From Firmicutes bacterium CAG:110 (GTDB lineage: Bacteria; Bacillota; Clostridia; Oscillospirales; Oscillospiraceae), in assembly GCA_000434635.1 (NCBI GenBank), contig HF988017.1:1-16971 (forward strand): a DNA stretch of 16,971 nucleotides. The letters are read 5' to 3'. The stretch's first letter is position 1. The number at the start of each line of letters is the position of its first letter. Of this stretch, positions 1-5,580 are shown one piece after another. The notes under the pieces are model-generated. The model was not told where the DNA came from. It saw only the letters and a list, made by a program, of their open reading frames with translations, and did not search any database. Made by a program: the position numbers and the translations under genes.

Positions 1-3
1 ACA

Positions 4-22
4 GCTCTCCCAAAGGGAGAGC
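4..22 (-). repeat. Hairpin repeat fragment / possible terminator at window edge
   Basis: A perfect inverted repeat with 8-bp arms GCTCTCCC / GGGAGAGC and an AAA loop lies 15 bases beyond the stop codon of the deacetylase. No T-run follows within the window, so it is not a textbook intrinsic terminator on the minus strand. The sequence resembles a family of intergenic repeats that I recall from GC-rich gut Clostridia genomes; that is memory, not a search result. The element is probably cut by the window edge. Confidence 0.45.
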
Positions 23-37
23 CAAGGGGTGTTCCTT

Positions 38-721
38 TTATTTCATCTCCGCCGGGAAGCTGGCATAGGTCTTTCCCGGCTTCAGGTTCACACCCCGGAG
101 CTTCACCAGCTCCGAAACCGTGACAATTTCGTAGCCCTGATCTTTCAGTACGTCCACAATGTCCAGCGCCGCCTGCACCGAGCTGACCGTCATATCGTGG
201 AGCAGGACGATATCCCCGTCCTTCACGTTTTTCAGCACAGCCCGCTCCACCGCCGCCGTGTCGGAGGTCGCCCAGTCCCGGGGGTCTACCGACCAGCTGA
301 GGATTGCCAGCTGCCGCGCCTCGGCCACCTGCCGAACGGCATCGCTGCAGCAGCCTCCCGGCGGCCGGAGAAACACCGGCTCGCACCCCTCGGGCAGCAG
401 CGCCTGCGTGTCCATGATTTCGGACGCCACCGTGCGGCGGCTCATTTCCTTCATGTTTTTGTGGGTGTAGCCGTGGTAGCCGATCTCGTGACCTTCGTCG
501 AAAATCCGCTGGGTGATGTCCGGGTAATCCTTGATCCGGTAGCCGCACAGCAGAAACGTGGCCTTCACCTCCCGCTCCCACAGCCCGTCCAGAAGCCGGC
601 GGGTATACCGCCCGGACGGCCCGTCGTCAAAGGTCAGCGCCACATATTTTGTCGTTTCCGCCGCGTCTACGGGAATCACGAGCAGACTCAGCACCGCAAG
701 AACCGCCAGAAACCGCCGCAT
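38..721 (-). CDS. Secreted NodB-type polysaccharide deacetylase
   Basis: Predicted metal-dependent carbohydrate esterase (CE4/NodB fold) that removes N-acetyl groups from peptidoglycan or another glycan outside the membrane. From the chosen start the protein is 227 residues. An N-terminal signal peptide (Arg-Arg, then a hydrophobic run ending near VDAAE) is followed by NodB motif 1 (TFDDGPSG), motif 2 (the H-G-Y-T-H metal ligands), motif 3 (RPPGG), motif 4 (SWSVDPRDW) and motif 5 (LLHD). All catalytic and metal positions appear intact. The frame extends up to 796, but GGAGG lies 7 bases before the ATG at 721 (4 before an adjacent ATG at 724), and the upstream part overlaps the rlmA promoter, so 721 or 724 is the start. 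The gene is divergent from rlmA. Substrate is not determinable; PdaA/PdaB-like peptidoglycan or chitooligosaccharide activity are alternatives. Confidence 0.88.
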   Translation of the reverse strand: MRRFLAVLAVLSLLVIPVDAAETTKYVALTFDDGPSGRYTRRLLDGLWEREVKATFLLCGYRIKDYPDITQRIFDEGHEIGYHGYTHKNMKEMSRRTVASEIMDTQALLPEGCEPVFLRPPGGCCSDAVRQVAEARQLAILSWSVDPRDWATSDTAAVERAVLKNVKDGDIVLLHDMTVSSVQAALDIVDVLKDQGYEIVTVSELVKLRGVNLKPGKTYASFPAEMK

Positions 722-781
722 CATACCACCTCCGTCATTTTTTATGTTCCGTCCCAACGCCCCCATATCCACAATTTTGAT

Positions 782-810
782 TTGACGTAGCGGCAAAAAT
801 GCGGTATACT
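782..810 (+). promoter_or_regulatory. Sigma-A promoter for rlmA
   Basis: TTGACG (782-787), a 17-base spacer and TATACT (805-810) make a near-consensus housekeeping promoter. Transcription would begin about 816-818, leaving a leader of roughly 13-15 bases before the ATG at 831. This rules out the GTG at 816 as a useful start. Confidence 0.8.
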
Positions 811-830
811 ATAGGGTGGGGGGTTGCGGA

Positions 831-1661
831 ATGGATTTGATTTGCCCAATTTGCGGAAGCAAACTGAATACGTTTGACAAATCCCTCGTCTGCTCCGGGC
901 ATCACTGCTTCGACATTGCCCGGCAGGGCTATGTGAATCTGCTGACGGTTCAGCAGAAGCACTCCCTGCACCCGGGGGACACCCGCGAGCAGGTGCTTTC
1001 CCGCCGCGCCTTTCTGGAAGCGGGGTACTACGCCCCCATCGCCGAAGCCCTGATCGCTGTTGCGAAAGAGTTAACGGTTAACTCAAATGAGATAAGACCG
1101 TCCGGCGAGCTTCTGGACGTAGGCTGCGGGGAAGGATATTACTCCGCACGGCTGGCCGGGGCGCTTGGAATGCACCTCACGGGAATGGACATCTCCCGGG
1201 AGGCTGTCCGCTGTGCCGCCGGAAAATACAAGAACGGCCTGTGGCTCTGTGCCACCGCGTCCCACATTCCCGTGGCCGACCACTCATGCCGTTTGCTCAC
1301 CAGTCTGTTTGCCCTGACCATGCCGGAGGAATTCAAGCGTGTTCTGCAGCCGGAGGGATACTTTTTTCAGGTTCTGGCGGCGGAAGACCATCTGCTTGGA
1401 CTGAAATCCATCATTTACGACCATCTTATCGAAAAGCCCAAGGACACCGTCCCGGACGTGCCGGGCTTCACCCTTGTGAAATCCGTCCCCATCCGGTTCA
1501 CCTTCACCGTGGAAGGGGAGCAGGTGGAAAATCTTCTTTCCATGACGCCCCACGTTTTCCGCATTGGCAAAGACGGCGCTCAGCGCCTGCGGGAAACCAG
1601 GTCCCTGACGGACACCGCCAGCTGCGTCTTAAATGTGTTCCGTCCTGTAGGGAACCTCTGA
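831..1661 (+). CDS. rlmA: 23S rRNA (guanine-N1)-methyltransferase RlmA
   Basis: SAM-dependent enzyme that methylates N1 of a guanine in hairpin 35 of 23S rRNA (G745 for the E. coli type, G748 for the Gram-positive RlmAII/TlrB type). It is 276 residues, close to the 269 of E. coli RlmA. The N-terminal zinc knuckle has Cys5, Cys8, Cys21 and His25, the same numbering as the E. coli zinc ligands. It is followed by the family segment FDIARQGYVNLL and by the SAM-binding motif LLDVGCGEGYY (residues 94-104). The ATG at 831 is chosen because the promoter ends at 810; the ribosome site is only a G-rich stretch (GGTGGGGGG) without a clean GGAGG. The last three codons and the TGA lie inside the terminal repeat of the downstream MITE-like element. 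The C-terminal helix is complete before that point, so the protein should be functional. It sits next to prfA but lacks the NPPY motif of PrmC. Confidence 0.9.
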   Translation: MDLICPICGSKLNTFDKSLVCSGHHCFDIARQGYVNLLTVQQKHSLHPGDTREQVLSRRAFLEAGYYAPIAEALIAVAKELTVNSNEIRPSGELLDVGCGEGYYSARLAGALGMHLTGMDISREAVRCAAGKYKNGLWLCATASHIPVADHSCRLLTSLFALTMPEEFKRVLQPEGYFFQVLAAEDHLLGLKSIIYDHLIEKPKDTVPDVPGFTLVKSVPIRFTFTVEGEQVENLLSMTPHVFRIGKDGAQRLRETRSLTDTASCVLNVFRPVGNL

Positions 1662-1814
1662 TGAAATCGTCTTCGGCCGAGCAGCGGATCTTTTCCTCTA
1701 TCCGCGCAGTTTCAAAAGCGGGAAATACATACAGTATTCCTCCACTTTCGAAACTTTCGGCTAGAGAAAAATCTCTCGCTGTCGGCTCTCGCCGATTCCA
1801 TCAGAGCTTCCCTA
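1648..1814. mobile_element. MITE-like hairpin element with TA-flanked terminal inverted repeats
   Basis: The ends are inverted copies: 1648-1669 reads TAGGGAACCTCTGATGAAAT then CG, and the complement of 1793-1814 matches it at 20 of 22 positions. The similarity stops exactly outside the TA dinucleotides (1648-1649 and 1813-1814), as expected for a 163-bp element (1650-1812) flanked by a TA target duplication. The inner arms are also imperfectly complementary up to a centre near 1731, so the whole element can fold into one long hairpin. It has no ORF of its own. TA duplication suggests mobilisation by an IS630/Tc1-mariner or an IS5-group transposase; that is inference, and no transposase is in the window. 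It lies between rlmA and prfA and its left end carries the rlmA stop codon. Confidence 0.75.
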
Positions 1815-1915
1815 ATAACATTCCCTTACCAGGTGGATGTATGTCTGGAAAAAAGTCGAAAATGCGTATCCGGCTGCCAGAATTGCCGATATTATAAATT
1901 TAATGGAGTAGCTAT

Positions 1916-2977
1916 ATGCTGGATAAACTACAGGCCATCTGCAATAAATACGAAGAACTTTCCGCCAAGTCCGAGCAGCCGGATTTTTACGCCGACCCCC
2001 AGAAGGCGGCGAAGCTGCTCCGGGAAAAAAACGATCTGGAGCCCATTGTGGAAGCCTTTCACGCCTACAATCAGGCACAGCAGGACATGGCGGACGCTCA
2101 GGAGCTGATGGCGGACCCGGAAATGAAGGAGCTTTGTCAGGAAACCTACGCCGCCGCCAAGGCGCAGAAGGAGGCCCTTGCCGAAAAAATCCAGATTTTG
2201 CTCCTTCCCAAAGACCCCAATGACGAAAAGAACGTCATTATGGAAATCCGCGGCGGCGTCGGCGGCGAGGAAAGCGCCCTGTTTGCCCACAGTCTGTTCC
2301 GGATGTACTCCATGTACGCCGCGAAAATGGGCTGGAGCATTGAGCTGATGAACCTGAACGAAACGGAGCTTGGAGGCGTCAAGGAAGCGGACTTCATCGT
2401 CAGCGGCCGGGGCGCATACTCAAGGCTCAAATATGAGTCCGGCGTCCACCGTGTGCAGCGGGTCCCCGAGACGGAATCCGGCGGCCGTGTCCACACCTCC
2501 ACCGCAACCGTCGCGGTTCTGCCGGAGATGGAGGAAGTGGACGTGCAGATCAACCCCGCCGACATCGAAATGCAGGTCTACCGTTCCAGCGGCGCGGGCG
2601 GTCAGCACATCAATAAAACCTCCTCCGCCGTGCGGCTGATCCACAAGCCCACGGGCATCGTGGTCGCCTGTCAGGAGGAGCGGAGCCAGATCCAGAACCG
2701 GGAGAAATGTATGCGGATGCTGGCCAGCAAGCTCTACGAAATGGAGCAGGAGCGTCTGGACAGCGAAGTCACCGGTCTGCGCCGCAGTCAGGTGGGAACG
2801 GGAATGCGCAACGAGCGCATCCGCACCTACAATTTTCCCCAGGGTCGGGTCACCGACCATCGGGTTGGACTGACCCTGTACCGCATTGACGCGATCATGG
2901 ACGGTGACTTAGACGAGATCATCAACGCCCTCGCCACCGCCGATCAGGCGGAGAAGCTGAAAAACGCCCATCAATAA
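1916..2977 (+). CDS. prfA: Peptide chain release factor 1 (RF1)
   Basis: Recognises UAA and UAG in the ribosomal A site and triggers hydrolysis of peptidyl-tRNA. At 353 residues it has standard RF1 length. The codon-recognition tripeptide P-x-T is PET at residues 184-186 (RF2 would have SPF), and the universally conserved GGQ is at 228-230 within SGAGGQHINKTSSAVR. The N-terminal helical domain is followed by the central domain with IRGGVGGEESALF (111-123). The start has GGAG at 1905-1908, 7 bases before the ATG. prmC, which methylates the GGQ glutamine and often follows prfA, is absent here; the neighbour upstream is rlmA instead. tsaE follows after 11 bases, implying co-transcription. Whether prfA has its own promoter downstream of the MITE-like element or relies on the rlmA promoter is unclear. 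Confidence 0.97.
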   Translation: MLDKLQAICNKYEELSAKSEQPDFYADPQKAAKLLREKNDLEPIVEAFHAYNQAQQDMADAQELMADPEMKELCQETYAAAKAQKEALAEKIQILLLPKDPNDEKNVIMEIRGGVGGEESALFAHSLFRMYSMYAAKMGWSIELMNLNETELGGVKEADFIVSGRGAYSRLKYESGVHRVQRVPETESGGRVHTSTATVAVLPEMEEVDVQINPADIEMQVYRSSGAGGQHINKTSSAVRLIHKPTGIVVACQEERSQIQNREKCMRMLASKLYEMEQERLDSEVTGLRRSQVGTGMRNERIRTYNFPQGRVTDHRVGLTLYRIDAIMDGDLDEIINALATADQAEKLKNAHQ

Positions 2978-2988
2978 GGAAGATTCAC

Positions 2989-3426
2989 ATGGAATTTATC
3001 ACAAACTCCCCGGAGGAAACGGAAAAAATCGGCGCGGCGGTAGGGAAGATCATCCCCGCCGGGACGGTTCTTGCCTACCGGGGCGACCTTGGGGCGGGGA
3101 AGACCGCCTTCACCCGGGGACTTGCCCGTGGGCTTGGCTTCACGGAAGCCGTCACCAGCCCGACCTACACCATCGTCAACGAATATCTTGGCGGGCGGCT
3201 CCCCCTGTTTCATTTTGATATGTACCGGCTTTCCTCCGCCGACGATCTGTTCGACATCGGCTGGGAGGACTATCTCGACCGGGGCGGCGTGTGCGCCGTG
3301 GAGTGGAGCGAGAATGTGACCGAGGCCATGGAGGGCGCGGTCAGCGTCACCATCGACGTTCTGGGGGAGAACACCCGGCGAATCACCATTTCGGGAGGGG
3401 ATTTTCTTGCTGATCTTAGCCTTTGA
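2989..3426 (+). CDS. tsaE: tRNA t6A37 biosynthesis ATPase TsaE
   Basis: P-loop ATPase of the TsaB-TsaD-TsaE complex that makes N6-threonylcarbamoyladenosine at position 37 of ANN-decoding tRNAs. It is 145 residues, normal for the family. The Walker A motif is GDLGAGKT at residues 32-39; the family motif SPTYTIVNEY follows at 57-66, then FHFDMYRL (74-81) and VEWSE (104-108). The start has AAGGAAG about 6 bases upstream of the ATG. The gene lies 11 bases after prfA and its 3' end overlaps tsaB by 20 bases, so the two products are probably translationally coupled, as suits partners of one complex. Confidence 0.95.
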   Translation: MEFITNSPEETEKIGAAVGKIIPAGTVLAYRGDLGAGKTAFTRGLARGLGFTEAVTSPTYTIVNEYLGGRLPLFHFDMYRLSSADDLFDIGWEDYLDRGGVCAVEWSENVTEAMEGAVSVTIDVLGENTRRITISGGDFLADLSL

Positions 3427-4114
3427 AACCAGCGCGAAAGCCGCCTCCGCGGCGCTGCTGGAGGACGGAAAACTTCTGGCGGAAAGCTACCAGAACACCG
3501 GCCTGACCCACAGCCAGACCCTGATGGTCATGGCGGAAAATCTGCTGCATCAATGCGGCAAAACTGTTAACGACGTAAACGCGGTGGCCGTGGCCGCAGG
3601 CCCCGGCTCCTTTACCGGTGTGCGCATCGGCGTCGCCGCCGCAAAGGGTTTCGCATGGGGCAGGGAAGTGCCCTGCTACGGCGTCAGCACGTTGGAAGCC
3701 ATGGCGCTTTCCCTGGGCGAATATCAGGGCTACGTATGTCCCGTAATGGACGCCCGGCGGAGTCAGGTGTATAATGCGCTGTTTTATGTCAACCACGGCA
3801 GTCTCAAAAGGATCACCGAAGACCGCGCCATTGCCTTGGCGCAGCTGAAGCAGGAACTTGCACACCTGACGGAACCTGTGTTTCTGGTGGGGGACGGCAG
3901 CGTCCTTACTTACAAAACCCTTTCCGGGGATATCCCCAACCTCATTATGCCTCCGGAACACCGGATGCATCAGCGCGCCGCAGGCGTCGCCCTTCTGGCC
4001 GCGCAAAAACAAGCCGCCGGAGAGACCGGCGACGGCGCCGCTCTGACCCCCAACTATCTGCGCCTGAGTCAGGCGGAACGGGAACGTCTCGAGCGGGAAC
4101 AGCAAAATTCATAA
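3407..4114 (+). CDS. tsaB: tRNA t6A37 biosynthesis protein TsaB
   Basis: Actin/ASKHA-fold scaffold that dimerises with TsaD in the t6A complex. It is 235 residues. Visible family motifs are the N-terminal ILAFETSAKAASAAL, the THSQTLM segment, AAGPGSFTGVRIGVAAAKGF and PVMDARRSQVYNALF. The start codon is TTG at 3407, preceded by GGGAGGGG at 3393-3400 with a 6-base spacer; no in-frame ATG fits better. It begins inside the tsaE coding sequence. The common neighbours rimI and tsaD do not follow; upp comes next after 46 bases. TsaD and TsaC must therefore be encoded elsewhere in the genome. Confidence 0.94.
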   Translation: MLILAFETSAKAASAALLEDGKLLAESYQNTGLTHSQTLMVMAENLLHQCGKTVNDVNAVAVAAGPGSFTGVRIGVAAAKGFAWGREVPCYGVSTLEAMALSLGEYQGYVCPVMDARRSQVYNALFYVNHGSLKRITEDRAIALAQLKQELAHLTEPVFLVGDGSVLTYKTLSGDIPNLIMPPEHRMHQRAAGVALLAAQKQAAGETGDGAALTPNYLRLSQAERERLEREQQNS

Positions 4115-4160
4115 ATCCGGGGCCGATTCATTCAACCCTGTAAATAGAAGGAGAAATATC

Positions 4161-4790
4161 ATGGCAAACGTACACGTCCTCGATCATCCCCTGATCCAGC
4201 ATAAGCTGGCCATTCTGCGCAACAAGAAGACCTCCGTTAAGGAATTCCGCGAGCTGGTCGGCGAAATTGCCGGTCTGATGTGCTATGAGGCCACCCGCAA
4301 CCTGCCCACCCGGGAGGTAGAGGTGCAGACCCCCGTCGCCACTGCCAAGTGCCGGATGCTGTCCGGCAAGAAGCTGGCCATCGTCCCCGTCCTTCGCGCC
4401 GGCCTCGGCATGGTGGACAACATGGTGGAACTGATCCCCTCCGCAAAAATCGGTCACATCGGCCTGTACCGCGACCCTGAGACCCACAAGCCCGTGGAAT
4501 ACTACTGCAAGCTGCCGGAGGACATCTCCAACCGGGTGGTTTACGTGGTCGATCCCATGCTGGCCACTGGCGGAAGCGCCGTCGCGGCCATCGATTTTCT
4601 GAAAAAGCACGGCTGCCGGAACATCATCATGATGAACATTATCGGCTGCCCCGAGGGCATCAAGGCCGTTCAGGAAGCCCACCCCGACGTGGAAATCTTC
4701 CTTGCCGCCGTTGATGAGAAGCTCAACGAGCACGCCTACATTGTCCCCGGTCTGGGCGACGCCGGCGACCGGATTTTCGGTACCAAGTAA
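4161..4790 (+). CDS. upp: Uracil phosphoribosyltransferase
   Basis: Cytosolic salvage enzyme converting uracil and PRPP to UMP and pyrophosphate. It is 209 residues, standard length. The PRPP-binding loop VVDPMLATGGSA spans residues 129-140, and the C-terminal uracil-binding segment IVPGLGDAGDRIFGT ends the protein. The start has AAGGAG at 4148-4153, 7 bases before the ATG. It is last in the plus-strand block and is followed 9 bases later by a strong terminator. No PyrR-type attenuator leader is visible in the 46 bases upstream. Confidence 0.97.
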   Translation: MANVHVLDHPLIQHKLAILRNKKTSVKEFRELVGEIAGLMCYEATRNLPTREVEVQTPVATAKCRMLSGKKLAIVPVLRAGLGMVDNMVELIPSAKIGHIGLYRDPETHKPVEYYCKLPEDISNRVVYVVDPMLATGGSAVAAIDFLKKHGCRNIIMMNIIGCPEGIKAVQEAHPDVEIFLAAVDEKLNEHAYIVPGLGDAGDRIFGTK

Positions 4791-4799
4791 AAAAGTTGG

Positions 4800-4836
4800 A
4801 AAAAATGTGCATCTCCAATGGAGATGCACATTTTTT
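4800..4836. terminator. Bidirectional intrinsic terminator between upp and remB
   Basis: Arms 4800-4817 and 4819-4836 are perfectly complementary over 18 positions, with a core of TGTGCATCTCC and its complement and a tiny AAT loop. The left arm starts with six A and the right arm ends with six T, so the structure has a U-tract on either strand. It separates the convergent upp (plus) and remB (minus) transcripts. Confidence 0.93.
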
Positions 4837-4848
4837 GTGTTAAAATCT

Positions 4849-5091
4849 TTACTTTAACCGTTTTTCCAGCGTTGCAGCGTTGAGAGCCGTCAGATGTACA
4901 CGGGAAAAGCCGTATTCCGCCGTCAGGATGAAGGACTTGGGCAGATCGTCGCAGGGGATGACCTCACCCTCCCGCTCCGCCCGGTTCAGAAACTCCCGGG
5001 TGCGCTTGGAGGTGGAAGTGTTGTCCAGATCAAAAATGCCGATGATGCTCCTGTCCCGGACAGCCATGTCGTTGCCGATGAATAAAAACAT
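4849..5091 (-). CDS. remB: RemB-like DUF370 regulatory protein
   Basis: An 80-residue DUF370 protein related to B. subtilis RemB (YaaB) and to the DNA-binding biofilm-matrix regulator RemA. Visible family features are MFLFIGNDMAVRDRSIIGIF at the N terminus, DLDNTSTS, the PKSFILT segment and the C-terminal NAATLEKR. The start has AGGAGG 5 bases before the ATG. In B. subtilis the gene lies between recF and gyrB; here it is the last gene of the minus-strand origin cluster, behind rnhA. A 13-bp hairpin lies between rnhA and remB, so its expression could differ from that of the upstream genes. A role in matrix gene control is known only for Bacillus; function here is inferred from family membership. 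Confidence 0.85.
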   Translation of the reverse strand: MFLFIGNDMAVRDRSIIGIFDLDNTSTSKRTREFLNRAEREGEVIPCDDLPKSFILTAEYGFSRVHLTALNAATLEKRLK

Positions 5092-5109
5092 ATTTTCCTC
5101 CTATGGTAA

Positions 5110-5137
5110 CATCGGGCGGCAATTTTGCCGCCCGATG
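5110..5137 (-). other. Perfect 13-bp hairpin between rnhA and remB
   Basis: Arms 5110-5122 (CATCGGGCGGCAA) and 5125-5137 are exactly complementary around a TT centre. On the minus strand the hairpin starts 5 bases after the rnhA stop codon and ends shortly before the remB ribosome site. It lacks a U-run on that strand, so it is more likely a partial terminator, an RNA-stabilising stem or a processing site than a full terminator. Confidence 0.6.
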
Positions 5138-5142
5138 ATCTT

Positions 5143-5580
5143 TCATTTACGCTTTTTCCACTCGCTGACTGCCAGCTCGTCGCAGCGGTTGTTCTTCGGG
5201 TTCTCCGCGTGTCCCTTGACCCAGTGGTAATGCACGTCGTGCTTCTGCGTCAGGGTCAGTAAGATTTCCCAGAGGTCGGAATTCAGGGCGGGCTTTTTGT
5301 CGGATTTGACCCAGCCCCGCTTTTTCCAGCCCCACGCCCAGCCTTTCTCCAGCGCGTCGATGACGTACTTGCTGTCGCTGTACAGCTCCACGGTGCAGGG
5401 TTCTTTCAGCGCCTGCAAGCCCCGGATCACCGCCGTCAGCTCCATGCGGTTGTTGGTGGTGCTGTCTTCCCCGCCGGAAAGCTCCTTTTCCACGCCGTTG
5501 TATTCCAGAATGGCACCCCAGCCGCCGGGGCCGGGATTGCCGGAACAGGCGCCGTCAGTGTACAGGGTCACGGTTTTCAT
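5143..5580 (-). CDS. rnhA: Ribonuclease HI
   Basis: Cytosolic endonuclease that cuts the RNA strand of RNA-DNA hybrids, removing R-loops and primers. It is 145 residues, close to the 155 of E. coli RNase HI. The four catalytic acidic residues are visible: Asp in YTDGACSGNPGPGG, Glu in NNRMELTAV, Asp in YSDSKYVIDAL and Asp in NNRCDELAV. The basic handle segment WAWGWKKRGWVKSDKKP is present, which marks the bacterial HI type. Its ATG overlaps the gyrA stop as ATGA (4 bases), a classic translational-coupling arrangement. Linking RNase HI to gyrase makes sense because negative supercoiling promotes R-loops. Confidence 0.96.
   Translation of the reverse strand: MKTVTLYTDGACSGNPGPGGWGAILEYNGVEKELSGGEDSTTNNRMELTAVIRGLQALKEPCTVELYSDSKYVIDALEKGWAWGWKKRGWVKSDKKPALNSDLWEILLTLTQKHDVHYHWVKGHAENPKNNRCDELAVSEWKKRK

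Noticed and set aside
831..1661. Methyltransferase beside prfA as PrmC (RF glutamine methylase)
   Set aside because: It has the RlmA zinc ligands (Cys5, Cys8, Cys21, His25) and lacks the NPPY motif required by PrmC.
1833..2108. 91-codon frame with a Cys-rich stretch (CVSGCQNC) starting upstream of prfA
   Set aside because: It overlaps prfA by about 190 bases in another frame, has only a GTG start and no ribosome site. The cysteine pattern is probably chance, though the frame would join rlmA if the MITE-like element were removed.
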